Positions 16,781-25,786 are shown, counted from the first letter of the stretch. The stretch: DNA of 64,000 nucleotides from Edwardsiella tarda ATCC 15947 = NBRC 105688 (GCF_003113495.2 NZ_CP084506.1:744001-808000); one strand, 5' to 3'. Numbers and translations: made by a program. The notes: generated by a model not told the origin, from the letters alone.

Positions 16781-18031
16781 TTAACTGAATATCGGCAACA
16801 GGTTGAATGCCTTACCGAACCAGCAGGCGATGACCAACAAGCCAAACACCATCACCCAGATCGGGATGATCTTGCCGCCCCAGACGGTAAAGCGCTGCTG
16901 GGGGAACTTCTGACGTGATTTCAGCCCGAGGATCGCCGGGACGATGACCGCCCAGATGGTGGCGCATAGTCCGGCGCCGCCGATCCCATAGATGAAGCCG
17001 TTGGGGAACAGCAGATAGAGCAACGCTGGCGGGATGAAGGTCAACAGCACCGTCTTGAAGCGGCCGATAGGCGAGTTATCGATGTTAAACAGGTCGGCCA
17101 GGTAGTCAAACAGCCCCAGGGTGACGCCAAAGAAGGAGCTGGCGACGGCGAGGTTAGAGAACACCAACAGGAAGAATTCGATCACCCGGCCCGGCGTCGT
17201 ACCGATAAAGGATTTCACTAGCGAGTCGACGTTGCCGCCCGAGGCGATGATGCCCTTAAACGCCTCGCGGGGGATGTTACCCATGGTGCAGTACAGCCAG
17301 AACAGGTAAACCACCAGTGCCAGGAGCGATCCGAAGACCAGGCTCTTGATCAGTTTATCCTTGCGCTTGCCATAGCAGATGATCAGGCTGGGAATGTTGC
17401 CGTGGAAACCGAACGAGGCGAGGCAGACCGGCAGCGCCATAAAGATATAGGGGAAGTAGTGGTTGCTCTGGCCCATCCCGGCGCTGGCGTCGGTCAGGGT
17501 GGCGTAGTCGACGCGGAAGAAAAATGAGCCGAAGACGATAACGAAGGCGAGGATCTTGATGCCGAGAAATAGCGAGGTGATCCGGCTGGCCGCTAACGAA
17601 CTGAACCATAATACCACGCCGACGAACAGTGCCGTGGCGATGCCGACTAGGCGAGGATTAACCTGATGGCCCAACTGCATGGCGATGGTTTCGCTGAGGA
17701 TCGCGCCGTTAGCGGAGATATAGGCGTAGGTCAGAATATACAGTACAAAGGCGACGGTAATACCGTTAATGATATTCCAGGTGTTACCCAGGAGATCTTT
17801 GGTGATGGTGTTAAAGCTGGAGCCGATAGGGTAATTTAAGTTTGCCTCAAGTAATAATAGCCCGGAATGCAGCATGGAAAACCAGGTGATAATTAAAATA
17901 AATGCACCCCAGAAAAACCAACTACCGGCCAGGTCGACGGGCAGCGCAAACATTCCTCCACCGATGACGGTACCGGCGATAACCATAATGCCCCAAAACG
18001 CAGAGTGTTTATTTTTAAACTCCGGCTCCAT
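16781..18031 (-). CDS. tnaB: Low-affinity tryptophan permease TnaB
   Basis: TnaB is a 416-residue, eleven-helix HAAAP-family permease that imports tryptophan for TnaA. The sequence follows E. coli TnaB closely from KHSAFWGIMVIAGTVIGGGM through FGFHGNIPSLIICYGKRKDK. It is the last gene of tnaCAB, 84 nt after tnaA, the usual arrangement. A weak hairpin (CGGGCT-N5-AGCCCG, 16735-16751) lies between it and the convergent cyclase gene. Confidence 0.96.
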   Translation of the reverse strand: MEPEFKNKHSAFWGIMVIAGTVIGGGMFALPVDLAGSWFFWGAFILIITWFSMLHSGLLLLEANLNYPIGSSFNTITKDLLGNTWNIINGITVAFVLYILTYAYISANGAILSETIAMQLGHQVNPRLVGIATALFVGVVLWFSSLAASRITSLFLGIKILAFVIVFGSFFFRVDYATLTDASAGMGQSNHYFPYIFMALPVCLASFGFHGNIPSLIICYGKRKDKLIKSLVFGSLLALVVYLFWLYCTMGNIPREAFKGIIASGGNVDSLVKSFIGTTPGRVIEFFLLVFSNLAVASSFFGVTLGLFDYLADLFNIDNSPIGRFKTVLLTFIPPALLYLLFPNGFIYGIGGAGLCATIWAVIVPAILGLKSRQKFPQQRFTVWGGKIIPIWVMVFGLLVIACWFGKAFNLLPIFS

Positions 18032-18115
18032 AAGACTCTCCTCTTATTCAGAGCGTGATGACTTCTTGTGGCGGAGAGGAGCCCGCGGCGAGGCGCAGGC
18101 TCCTATTTTCTAGGG

Positions 18116-19531
18116 TTAAACTTCTTTTAATTTGGCGGTGAAGTGGCGGAGAACCTTCGGCTCGTAAATAAACTCCAGTCCCTTAATATTCTTGGCATTC
18201 TGTTTGATCTGTTGGAATGCCTCGATAATAAAATCCATATGCGTCTGGGTATAGGTCGCGCGAGGAATGGTCAGACGCAGCAATTCGGCTGGGCAGGGTA
18301 GTTGTTTACCGGTCTTCGGATCGCGGCCGAGTAAGAAGGAGCCGATTTCGACGGCGCGGATTCCGGCCACTTTATACAGTTCGCAGGCCAATGCCTGGGC
18401 GGGGAATTGCTCGGCGGGGATATGCGGCAACAGCTTACCGGCATCGACGAAGGCGGCATGTCCCCCGGCCTGCTGGCAGGTGATGCCGATCGCCTCCAGC
18501 CCATCGACCAGGTATTGCACCTGGGCGATGCGGTAGGCCAGCCAGTCCTGGTTCATGCCATCGTGCAACCCGACGGCTAGACGCTCCATGGCTCCACCTT
18601 CCAGGCCGCCATAGGTCGGGAAGCCCTCTTGCACCACGCACAGCGTGCGGCATTCGGTGTAGACGTCGAAGAAGTGCTCATCCTTAAAGCACAACAGACC
18701 GCCCATCGGCACCATGGCATCTTTCTTCGCCGACATGGCCAGCATATCGGCAAACTTGTAGGTTTCGCGAGTGATCGCCTCAATGCTCCAATCGCGATAT
18801 TCCGCCTCGCGTTGCTGGATGAAGTAGGCGTTTTCGGCAAAACGGGCCGAGTCCATCACCACCGGGATGTCGTACTTCTGGGCGACGGCATACATCGCCT
18901 TCAAGTTGGCGATGGAGACCGGCTGGCCCCCCGCCGAGTTACAGGTAATGGTCGCCACGATATAGGGCACATTGTTGGCTCCGACCTCACGGATACCTTG
19001 CTCCAGCTTGTCAATGTCGAAGTTGCCTTTAAAATCATGGCGTGCGGCGGTATCGAAGGCCTCTTCGATGTAGACGTTACGGATGGTACAGCCGTTGATC
19101 TGGCTATGACCCTGGGTGGTGTCGAAGAAGTAGTTGGAGAAGGCTACCATCTTGTTTCTATCCAACCCCTTCTCTTGTTCACGCTTCCTGATCAATACCG
19201 GGATATAAATCTGTTCGGCACCGCGTCCCTGGTGGGTTGGAATGGTGTATTGATAGCCAAAGATCTGGTTAACGGCATCGGCCAGCGCGTAGTAGCTACG
19301 GCTACCGCTATAGGCCTCGTCGCCACGCATCATGGCGGCCTGCATACTCTGCGTGACGGCGCCGGTGCCGCTGTCGGTGAGCAGATCGATAAATACGTCT
19401 TCGCTATCCAGCAGGAAAGGGTTCATCCCCGATTTGACGATCGCCAGCTCGCGATGTTCACGCGTGGTTCTTTTCACTGGCTCAATAACACGAATACGGA
19501 ATGGTTCTGGTAAATGTTTAAAGTTATCCAT
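18116..19531 (-). CDS. tnaA: Tryptophanase
   Basis: TnaA is a 471-residue, PLP-dependent enzyme that splits tryptophan into indole, pyruvate and ammonia. It is nearly identical to E. coli TnaA along its length. The PLP lysine is in [13 protein letters not shown], with the preceding conserved [14 protein letters not shown] and the C-terminal [16 protein letters not shown]. Tyrosine phenol-lyase, a close paralogue, was considered and rejected because the sequence tracks TnaA rather than Tpl. Intact tnaA predicts an indole-positive organism. It lies 197 nt after the tnaC leader ORF. Confidence 0.98.
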   Translation of the reverse strand: MDNFKHLPEPFRIRVIEPVKRTTREHRELAIVKSGMNPFLLDSEDVFIDLLTDSGTGAVTQSMQAAMMRGDEAYSGSRSYYALADAVNQIFGYQYTIPTHQGRGAEQIYIPVLIRKREQEKGLDRNKMVAFSNYFFDTTQGHSQINGCTIRNVYIEEAFDTAARHDFKGNFDIDKLEQGIREVGANNVPYIVATITCNSAGGQPVSIANLKAMYAVAQKYDIPVVMDSARFAENAYFIQQREAEYRDWSIEAITRETYKFADMLAMSAKKDAMVPMGGLLCFKDEHFFDVYTECRTLCVVQEGFPTYGGLEGGAMERLAVGLHDGMNQDWLAYRIAQVQYLVDGLEAIGITCQQAGGHAAFVDAGKLLPHIPAEQFPAQALACELYKVAGIRAVEIGSFLLGRDPKTGKQLPCPAELLRLTIPRATYTQTHMDFIIEAFQQIKQNAKNIKGLEFIYEPKVLRHFTAKLKEV

Positions 19532-19728
19532 GGTGCTTACCCTTTTAGCTATACAGGTAGGGGGTTCTTTACCGGCGGTAAAGAACGCTATAGATAAATA
19601 AAATATCGGGTGAATGCGCGTGAATATAACGAAATAGTTATATCGTAGAGCGCATGTCTATAGAGCAAATCCCGCAATGCGTTATCCTATGCGAGTTTGT
19701 CAAAGGTGTAAGTGTCGCGGATGAGATA

Positions 19729-19821
19729 TTAAGAAAAGAATTCGACCAGGATGGTGTCGAGATTAAACCACTTGCTAGGAATGTATGTTTCACATAGCTT
19801 TTTCATGATATGCAAACATCC
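19729..19821 (-). CDS. tnaC: TnaC tryptophan-sensing leader peptide (variant C-terminus)
   Basis: This 30-codon ORF upstream of tnaA contains SKWFNLD, matching the SKWFNID core of E. coli TnaC, with W18 and D22 at the critical W12/D16 spacing. In E. coli the ribosome stalls at the final Pro24-stop when tryptophan is bound, blocking Rho access and allowing tnaAB transcription. Here the residue at that position is Ser30 (TCT) before a TAA stop, not Pro before TGA. The start ATG at 19821 has only a close AAGG before it. The 197-nt spacer to tnaA should contain the Rho-loading region. Confidence 0.85.
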   Translation of the reverse strand, partial: GCLHIMKKLCETYIPSKWFNLDTILVEFFS

Positions 19822-19838
19822 TTAGTGACTTTTGTAAG

Positions 19839-19844
19839 TATAAA
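19839..19844 (-). promoter_or_regulatory. Probable -10 of the tna promoter
   Basis: TATACT on the minus strand lies about 18 bp before the tnaC start. It places transcription initiation about 63 bp from the CRP site centre, close to a class I (-61.5) arrangement. No good -35 is present, as expected for CRP dependence. Confidence 0.55.
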
Positions 19845-19885
19845 ATGCACACAGCCAATTTATTTGTCTATTGCTATATTAGTTA

Positions 19886-19905
19886 ATTGTGATGGAATTC
19901 ACGCG
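19886..19905 (-). promoter_or_regulatory. CRP site of the tna operon
   Basis: AATTGTGATGGAATTCACGC contains TGTGA-N6-TCACG, one mismatch from the CRP consensus TGTGA-N6-TCACA. Catabolite control of tna by CRP-cAMP is well established in E. coli. Coordinates are good to within two bases. Confidence 0.75.
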
Positions 19906-20120
19906 CCACAATTTAACCTCATCATTTCTCAGATAAAGTTAGATATTATTTTTAACGTTAGTTTGGCGAGGTAATACCCCGGGTGATAATTATCGCGAGC
20001 AAAGGGTTAAGAATGAGGTTAGCGCCGCCTTGGCCGGGCAGCGCGTGTATTACACCATGTTCATCTTGGTAAACACGACTGCCATTCTATTAGTGACGGG
20101 GGGCATGGGGGGGCGTCCCC

Positions 20121-20669
20121 TTAACCCTGTTGCCGATATTGCCTAGGGGTGAGGCCAAACTGCTGGCGGAAACGGGTGATAAAGGCGCTGATATTGGCGT
20201 AGCCGAGTTGGAGCGCGACGGCGCTGACCGCGTCGCTCTGGGCTAACAGCGGCAAGGCGTGTAATAGGCGCCGTCGCTGCCGCCAGGCGGTAACGTGCAT
20301 CCCGGTCTCCTGCACGAAGCGGCGGCTGAGCGTGCGGCGGGAGAGGCTGACCACATGGGCCCACGCCTCAGCGCTGCGGGGATCTGCCGGTGTCTGTGTC
20401 AGGGCGTAGGCGATGCGTTGCAGGCGGGGAGCGCTAGGGTAGGCCAGGGCCAGAGGTGTGGCAGGAAGCGTCACGATCTCATCGAGGATCACCGCCGCCA
20501 GGCGTTGTTGCTGTGCGTTGAGCCGTTGCTCGTCCCATGTCAGGGCGCGTTGGAGCGCTGCCTGTAACTTGGATGGATCTGACGTATGAGCTCGCTGCTT
20601 GGCCGCCATGCCACGCACTGACAGCCGTGGGGGTGAGGAGGGACGGGTAGGTGGCGAGCTCTGTTCCAT
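20121..20669 (-). CDS. AraC-family regulator lacking the N-terminal cupin domain
   Basis: At 182 residues this is short for the family (about 270-300). The C-terminal double helix-turn-helix is complete: VSLSRRTLSRRFVQETGM and DAVSAVALQLGYANISAFITRFRQQFGLTPRQYR. The closest style is NimR/YeaM-like proteins, which have an effector cupin before it. Here the first 50 residues are low-complexity (Pro/Ser then Gln/Ala/Leu) and no cupin is seen upstream, where a YciI-like gene sits instead. It may be a decayed remnant or a stand-alone DNA-binding domain; the start is uncertain. Confidence 0.65.
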   Translation of the reverse strand: MEQSSPPTRPSSPPRLSVRGMAAKQRAHTSDPSKLQAALQRALTWDEQRLNAQQQRLAAVILDEIVTLPATPLALAYPSAPRLQRIAYALTQTPADPRSAEAWAHVVSLSRRTLSRRFVQETGMHVTAWRQRRRLLHALPLLAQSDAVSAVALQLGYANISAFITRFRQQFGLTPRQYRQQG

Positions 20670-20726
20670 CGTGTGCGTCTTGCGCGCTAGGCGCGGATCG
20701 CGGACGCGCCAGGGCGGTGGGAGAGA

Positions 20727-21023
20727 TTAGTCGATCAGTCCCTGGATCGTCGCGGCACAACGGCTGGCCTCGAAGGGGATGATGTCACAACGGGCCAATC
20801 CGTGCTGCTGGAACGGATCGCGCTGTAACCGGGCCTGTAAGGCCTCTAGCGACTCGCTACGCGCCAGGATCACGCCGCCATTGCGCGGAATACGTCGCCC
20901 GGAGCTCAGGAATACTCCCTGCTCATAGCCTTGATTTAACCAGTCAATATGCGCCGCCAGGTGCGCATCGATCTCGGATAGGGGTTTGATATAGGTAAGG
21001 ACTACAACGTAAATAACGCTCAT
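20727..21023 (-). CDS. YciI-like protein
   Basis: This 98-residue protein has the YciI/dimeric alpha-beta-barrel pattern: the N-terminal strand MSVIYVVVLTYIKPLSEID, the family HxxWL-type segment AAHIDWLNQGYEQGVFLSSGRR and the motif GGVILARSESLEALQARLQRDPF. YciI-like proteins are small and mostly of unknown function, some with dechlorinase-like or isomerase activity. It lies 57 bp upstream of the AraC-type gene on the same strand, so the two may be co-transcribed. Confidence 0.8.
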   Translation of the reverse strand: MSVIYVVVLTYIKPLSEIDAHLAAHIDWLNQGYEQGVFLSSGRRIPRNGGVILARSESLEALQARLQRDPFQQHGLARCDIIPFEASRCAATIQGLID

Positions 21024-21548
21024 CGGATGATCTCGTGAAAAGAAGACAACGTGTTGCTCGGCCCACGGTGGTGCATAGTGGCGTGCCCCGTTAGGCCAGG
21101 CTTACCCGGCACCAGCGGCACCGTCGTTAAACGCTAGCACGTTAGCACGGCAGCGTCGAATCGCGATGAGCGTTATCGGGGCTTCGGGAGGCATACGTGT
21201 GGGGCGCCGTCCCAGTGGAACAACCGGCTTGCGTGGCATTTTTAACGTTAGTCCTCCTGTCGGGGACACTATTCTCAATATCTTTTGATTTTATCATCGC
21301 GGATGATAGAAACTCTCATTATGAGAATATATTGCGTCGGGTCAGGCTCAATGATTAGAGATAGTTATCTTATGCTGAGTTTTTCCCGTCAGCATTTATT
21401 TTTATTTGGGATAACCATCACAGGTATTAACCATCTGTTAATATTATCATCCAAATAAATAACATCTGGCATGATAATTGGATGTAAAAACTTTCCATGC
21501 ATAGGACACTCTTTAATTTATTTATAAATAATAGTGAGGAGCGGAATA
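21024..21548. other. AT-rich regulatory interval upstream of the NCS1 permease
   Basis: No gene was found in these 525 bp. They hold several symmetric elements: a 13-bp palindrome TCTCAT-T-ATGAGA (21314-21326), a hairpin ATGCTGA-N10-TCAGCAT followed by TTATTTTTATTT (21372-21403, terminator-like on the plus strand), and ATTATCAT-N20-ATGATAAT (21443-21478). The last lies about 70 bp before the permease start and could be a regulator site. Base composition is clearly more AT-rich than in the flanking backbone. Confidence 0.5.
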
Positions 21549-22970
21549 ATGGGAAGCATTCCTTCAGCCTTATCAGGATGTAAGAATATTTACAATGAAT
21601 ACACCAAACCCGTGGTAAAGCGAACATGGGGTATCGGGAGTTTCGCCTCGCTGTGGATTGGCATTATGGTGTCGATTCCTGCCTTGATGTTAGGTACCGG
21701 TATTATACAGGTTGGTATGTCATGGTCGCAGGCACTTTTCACCGTCGTGTTGGGGCATACGATAGTGATGCTCCCCGCTGTTTTGCTGGGGCATCCTGGC
21801 GCCAAATATGGCATTAATTTCCCCCTGTTATCTCGGGCCGTATTTGGCATAAAAGGAAGTATCATACCGACCTTGGTTAGGGCTATCTTGGGTTGTTTTT
21901 GGTTTGGGGTGACGGCGTGGATTGGCGGTCAAGCCATTACTAATATTATCTCTATCTTTTTCCCAGCGTATTCCTCGCTAGGCTTTGTTTCAGCGTTTCT
22001 GTCTTTCTTTTTGTTTGTACTGCTCAATATTATCGTGGCGTTTAATGAAAACGCTGGGGTTAAATGGTTGGCAGATAAATCAGCGGTCATTTTGATTTTC
22101 CTTTCTTTACTGGTTATTCTGTGGGCGCTATCGGTGTCAGGTTGGAGTGTGAGCGAGCTTTTATCTCAACCGGCCGTCTCCGGGAAGGAGGATCTAGAAA
22201 ATTTTTGGATAATATTTTTCCCTGCCTTATCATCATTTATTGCATTTGATAGTACCATTGCCCTTAATATGTCAGATTTTACCAAGAATGCTAAAAATCA
22301 ACGTTCTCAGTTTTTAGGGCAAATAATTTTTGCGCCGTTAGCTACCGCCTATATCGTGTTTGTCGGTGTAGCCATGACTGCCGGGTCATCCATTACCTTT
22401 AACGAAATAATCTGGGATCCTGTCGTTTTAATATCAAGATTTGAAAGCCCATCCTTGGTTATTATCACTTCAGCATTTATTCTACTGGCTACACTGACGA
22501 CAAACGTACCGGCAAACTTAATACCGCCAGCTAATGTGTTCAACACCTTAATATCAAACAAGGTAAAAGCTTTTAAATATTGGTATGCAGTGGTGCTGGT
22601 TGCCTTACTTTCCGTTTTTGGCATGCCTTGGAAGGTGTTGGCGGATCCCGACAATCTTATTTTTGTGGTTCTTGGTATGTTGGGTGCGCTGCTGGGGCCG
22701 ATTACCGGGATATATCTGGTCTCCTACTGGATCGAGAATAAGACCAAAATCGACATGGTGGATCTCTACAAAGTGGATAGTGGCAGGTATCAGGGTGTCA
22801 ATAAAAATGCGGTCATTGCCTTGCTGAGCGTTTGGGGCGGGATAATGCTATCAAAAAATATAGACGCTCTGGCTTGGCTGTATGATTCATCGTATGTTTT
22901 TGGCCTATTCTTAGGCGCGTTTGTCTATTTTGCATTGAGTAAAGTTAGCGCTAATGCGGCGAATCGGTAA
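21549..22970 (+). CDS. NCS1-family nucleobase/allantoin-type permease
   Basis: This 473-residue, twelve-helix permease has NCS1 hallmarks: KRTWGIGSFASLWIG near the N-terminus, GHPGAKYGINFPLLSRAVFG, GVTAWIGGQAI and TTNVPANLIPPANVF. NCS1 proteins import uracil, cytosine, allantoin, hydantoins or thiamine with a cation; the substrate here is unknown. The ATG at 21549 follows GAGGAG with good spacing; the frame extends to 21534 without support. The gene is visibly more AT-rich than the backbone and no catabolic enzymes adjoin it, so it may have been acquired. Confidence 0.85.
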   Translation: MGSIPSALSGCKNIYNEYTKPVVKRTWGIGSFASLWIGIMVSIPALMLGTGIIQVGMSWSQALFTVVLGHTIVMLPAVLLGHPGAKYGINFPLLSRAVFGIKGSIIPTLVRAILGCFWFGVTAWIGGQAITNIISIFFPAYSSLGFVSAFLSFFLFVLLNIIVAFNENAGVKWLADKSAVILIFLSLLVILWALSVSGWSVSELLSQPAVSGKEDLENFWIIFFPALSSFIAFDSTIALNMSDFTKNAKNQRSQFLGQIIFAPLATAYIVFVGVAMTAGSSITFNEIIWDPVVLISRFESPSLVIITSAFILLATLTTNVPANLIPPANVFNTLISNKVKAFKYWYAVVLVALLSVFGMPWKVLADPDNLIFVVLGMLGALLGPITGIYLVSYWIENKTKIDMVDLYKVDSGRYQGVNKNAVIALLSVWGGIMLSKNIDALAWLYDSSYVFGLFLGAFVYFALSKVSANAANR

Positions 22971-23000
22971 TCGTCAGTGAGCAGCGGGAGCGTGCCATGT

Positions 23001-23072
23001 CGCGCTTTACGTCGAGAGATGGCCATTGATGGCAGAATGAGTCTGCCGGAGGCATGCTAAACGTAAAGCGCG
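23001..23072. repeat. Long inverted repeat after the NCS1 permease
   Basis: CGCGCTTTACGT (23001-23012) and ACGTAAAGCGCG (23061-23072) are perfect 12-bp arms. The 48-nt loop holds a nested hairpin GGCAGA-N5-TCTGCC (23031-23047). There is no T-tract. It could be a small mobile or repetitive element, a structured 3' end or an RNA; it starts 31 bp after the permease stop. Confidence 0.6.
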
Positions 23073-23282
23073 CAGGGTAATGCTAGGCTGAACGGGTAAA
23101 GCCGCTTGCCGATCCTGATGCAGTTGCAGGCTTTTGACGGTGGGTTAATGGGGTCTGTTGTTGATTGCCAATTTTGAAAAAGTGGGTGGTCAATTAGCCG
23201 CATGAAACGCTAGGTAGGGTGGCGTCAAAACGGTGTGGTTGCATCACATGAGGCAATTCATCACAAGAGCTGACACCCGTTT

Positions 23283-23672
23283 TTACTTCAACGTAATGCC
23301 TTCCGGTATACGTTCGAACTGCTCCTGAGTGAGGTAACGGATACCCTGCATGCTTGCTAGCGTTTGCAAGATCTGGGGGCATGCTGCTTTCACGGTGAAT
23401 ACCTGTCTCTCGTGATATGCCTCGCCTCCCAGCGCATACTAACGCCCTTACACCCTTCATCCCAATATTGTCCTACTACATCGGGAGTGGATGGTACTAA
23501 GGTGCAGCCCTTGATAACGACCCTTACCGTGTCTTGATATACCCCGACCCTGGTATCAATAAATGAGGCTTTGTCGCTATCAAGCGCCAAAGAAGAGCGC
23601 GCAATCAATAACGAGGCGGCTCGTTGGGTCGGTCTGGCATAGGTTCACCACCAGCACGTTTTTATTATTCAT
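23283..23672 (-). pseudogene. Decayed coding remnant beside ssrA
   Basis: Three frames on the minus strand carry protein-like sequence in series. The first starts MNNKNVLVVNL at 23672. The second runs SLLIARSSLALDSDKASFID...TPDVVGQYWDEGCKGVS. The third, ending at 23283, includes GGEAYHERQVF, TVKAACPQILQTLASMQG and EQFERIPEGITLK. Joined with two frameshifts they would make one protein of about 125 residues. I do not recognise the family. A short upstream frame (23665-23847, ending LEKSKNE) overlaps the first start by 8 nt, like a former operon. The whole 23073-23950 stretch has no intact gene. Confidence 0.4.
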
Positions 23673-23952
23673 TTTTACTCTTTTCTAGCGATGAATTAAG
23701 CGCTGCTTGAGATAAGGCATCAGGCAAGGGAGCCATTCCACCAATGACTCGGCTAAGGGTAGTAGAGGTTGTTGGCTGGTTTGCCGACGAGATTGGGTTC
23801 GTGAGAGGGGCGTGTGACGCATACCATGCCTGCCGGTGCCTGGCCATAATGGATATACGCTTAATCGGCTACAGTATCGCGTATACCTAAACATATACCA
23901 ATAATCATCGAATTCAGCCGGATCGCCTCGGGCGATGACAAACGATAGATAC

Positions 23953-23989
23953 AAAAAAGCCCGCCAGACTTGCGCCGGGCGGGCTTTTC
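23953..23989 (-). terminator. Rho-independent terminator of ssrA
   Basis: On the minus strand AAAAGCCCGCC and GGCGGGCTTTT form an 11-bp stem around a 12-nt loop, followed by more T. It lies 12 bp beyond the tmRNA 3' end. Confidence 0.9.
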
Positions 23990-24001
23990 ACTTTCCAAAT
24001 T

Positions 24002-24365
24002 TGGTGGACCTGGCGGGAGTTGAACCCGCGTCCGAAATTACTACACTGTCGGTACTACATGCTTAGTCTGGTCTTTACATTCGCTTGCCAGCTGCGGACA
24101 GACACGCCACTAACAAACTAGCCTGATTAGTTTTAACGCTTCACCCCCAGGCAGGAGCTCCACGCGATCTCTTTTGGGTTTGACCTCTCTTGATCCCCGT
24201 CCTAAGAGCGGAGGCTAGGGAGAGAGGGCTCTGCGCAGGTTATTAAGCTGCGAGTGCGTAGTTTTCGTCGTTTGCGACTATTTTTTTGCGGCTTTTTACG
24301 AGGCAAACCGCCCCTCGGCATGCACCTTGAGTTTCGCAAATCCCGTCGAATCCAGAATCAGGCCC
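24002..24365 (-). ncRNA. ssrA: Transfer-messenger RNA (tmRNA)
   Basis: The 5' end GGGCCTGATTCTGGATTCGA pairs with the 3' end CAGGTCC-ACCA to form the alanyl acceptor stem. The tag frame reads ANDENYALAA followed by TAATAA, identical to the usual enterobacterial tag. The T-arm GGGTTCAACTCCC is intact. Its length of 364 nt matches E. coli (363). tmRNA rescues stalled ribosomes and tags the nascent peptide for proteolysis, working with SmpB, encoded just upstream. The 3' end is a common integration site; the sequence beyond it is decayed. Confidence 0.98.
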
Positions 24366-24413
24366 AAGTGTGTAGACGGCAGTATACCAGAGTTTACCGC
24401 CGTTGTGCCAGCC

Positions 24414-24896
24414 TTAGCGGTTGGCGTGTTTCATAATTCTCGCTTTGTCCTGCTTCCACTCGCGATCTTTGATGTCATCGCGTTTATCGTGCTCTTTCTT
24501 ACCCTTAGCCACACCGATCTTCAGCTTGGCCCAGGCGTTCTTCCAGTACAACGACAGGGGAACGATGGTGTAACCGTCGCGGTTGGCGCTACCGAACAGA
24601 CTCGCCAGCTCGCGCTCCTTGAGCAGCAGCTTACGAGTACGCGTCGGATCGCATACCACATGGCTGGAGGCGACGTTCAGCGGGGAAAAGGTGGCGCCGA
24701 ACAGAAATGCCTCGCCGTTTTGCAGCAAGATATAACTTTCGCTGATGTTGGCCTTACCGGCCCGCAGGGATTTGACCTCCCAGCCTTGCAGCGACAGCCC
24801 GGCCTCGAACTCATCCTCGATGAAGTATTCGTGGCGCGCGCGCTTGTTCATGGCAATGGTTGCCGAACCCGGTTTATGTGCTTTTTTCTTTGTCAT
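24414..24896 (-). CDS. smpB: tmRNA-binding protein SmpB
   Basis: SmpB is 160 residues, the usual length. It binds tmRNA and mimics the anticodon arm to place it in the stalled ribosome. Conserved segments are [32 protein letters not shown] at the N-terminus, [13 protein letters not shown] and the basic C-terminal tail ([15 protein letters not shown]). It is transcribed towards ssrA with 48 bp between them, and divergent from ratA. Confidence 0.97.
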   Translation of the reverse strand: MTKKKAHKPGSATIAMNKRARHEYFIEDEFEAGLSLQGWEVKSLRAGKANISESYILLQNGEAFLFGATFSPLNVASSHVVCDPTRTRKLLLKERELASLFGSANRDGYTIVPLSLYWKNAWAKLKIGVAKGKKEHDKRDDIKDREWKQDKARIMKHANR

Positions 24897-25049
24897 AGTA
24901 GCGTCATTATACTGTTACGACCGGCGCCTGAATACCCTTCGCCGCGGCGGGCCGCAGATTTATGGTCGGCATCCAGTGTGCGTAAGCCAATTCTCTCTGT
25001 CTAGCAATAAATGGTATTATGCCTAGGTTTACGTCGTCCAGGAATCGAT

Positions 25050-25484
25050 ATGCCCCAGATTAGCCGTTCCGCGCTGGTACCGTTCAGCGCCCAGCAGATG
25101 TATCAGTTGGTCAATGATGTTACCGCCTACCCGGACTTTTTGCCGGGCTGCGTCGGTAGCCGCATTCTGGAGAGCACGCCGAAGCGTATGACCGCCTCGG
25201 TGGATGTCTGTAAGGCGGGCATCAGCAAGACCTTCACCACCTGTAATACCCTGGACGACAGTCGTAATATCCAGATGCGCCTGGTCGAGGGGCCCTTCCG
25301 CCGCCTGATGGGGGACTGGCGTTTTACCCCGTTGAGCGAGGAGGCCTGTAAGGTCGAGTTGCATTTGGAGTTTGAGTTTACCAACAAGCTGGTCGAACTG
25401 GCCTTCGGCAAGGTGTTTAAGGAGTTGGCTGGCAGTATGGTGCAGGCGTTTACCCTGCGGGCCAAAGAGGTTTACCGTGTCTGA
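25050..25484 (+). CDS. ratA: RatA/PasT, START-domain ribosome-associated protein
   Basis: This 144-residue START-domain protein ([34 protein letters not shown]) matches E. coli RatA (PasT). RatA is reported to block 70S assembly in E. coli, and PasT to affect persistence; the family is related to mitochondrial Coq10. The frame extends to 25011, but the ATG at 25050 has AGGA six nt upstream and matches the conserved start. It overlaps ratB by 8 nt. Confidence 0.93.
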   Translation: MPQISRSALVPFSAQQMYQLVNDVTAYPDFLPGCVGSRILESTPKRMTASVDVCKAGISKTFTTCNTLDDSRNIQMRLVEGPFRRLMGDWRFTPLSEEACKVELHLEFEFTNKLVELAFGKVFKELAGSMVQAFTLRAKEVYRV

Positions 25485-25764
25485 GATGAATATCGAGGTG
25501 GTGTACGCACTGCCGGAAAAACAGTATCTACAGCGTTTGACGTTACCGCAGGGCAGTAACGTCGAGCAGGCCATCGAGCGTTCTGGGTTGCTGAATCTGC
25601 GTAGCGAGATCGATCTGAGCAAGAATAAGGTGGGGATCTTTAGCCGCCCGGTGAAGCTCAATGATCCGTTGCATGACGGCGATCGGGTGGAGATTTACCG
25701 CCCGTTGATCGCCGATCCGCGCGAATTGCGCCGCCAGCGAGCCGAGCGCGCCAGCAAGAAGTAA
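25477..25764 (+). CDS. ratB: RatB/RnfH family ubiquitin-like protein
   Basis: This 95-residue protein matches E. coli RnfH/RatB (YfjF): [43 protein letters not shown] and the basic tail [11 protein letters not shown]. The fold is beta-grasp and the function is unclear. GTG at 25477 is the preferred start because AGAGG lies six nt before it; the internal ATG at 25486 would be 15 nt away. The overlap with ratA implies translational coupling. Confidence 0.92.
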   Translation: MSEMNIEVVYALPEKQYLQRLTLPQGSNVEQAIERSGLLNLRSEIDLSKNKVGIFSRPVKLNDPLHDGDRVEIYRPLIADPRELRRQRAERASKK

Positions 25765-25786
25765 CACGGCCCTCCTCAGCGGTATA

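Noticed and set aside
18629..19513. 294-codon open frame on the plus strand
   Set aside because: It is antisense to tnaA, which is unmistakable.
18116..19531. Tyrosine phenol-lyase instead of tryptophanase
   Set aside because: The two are paralogues, but this sequence follows E. coli TnaA almost residue by residue, and tnaC and tnaB flank it.
19990..20120. Hydrophobic plus-strand frame (VYYTMFILVNTTAILLVTGG) as a transporter remnant
   Set aside because: It is short, lacks a start and ribosome site, and overlaps the end of the AraC-type gene; the evidence is too thin to call.
22971..24002. Direct repeat of the ssrA 3' end marking an island boundary
   Set aside because: I looked for a second copy of the acceptor/T-arm sequence in the interval up to the permease and found none.
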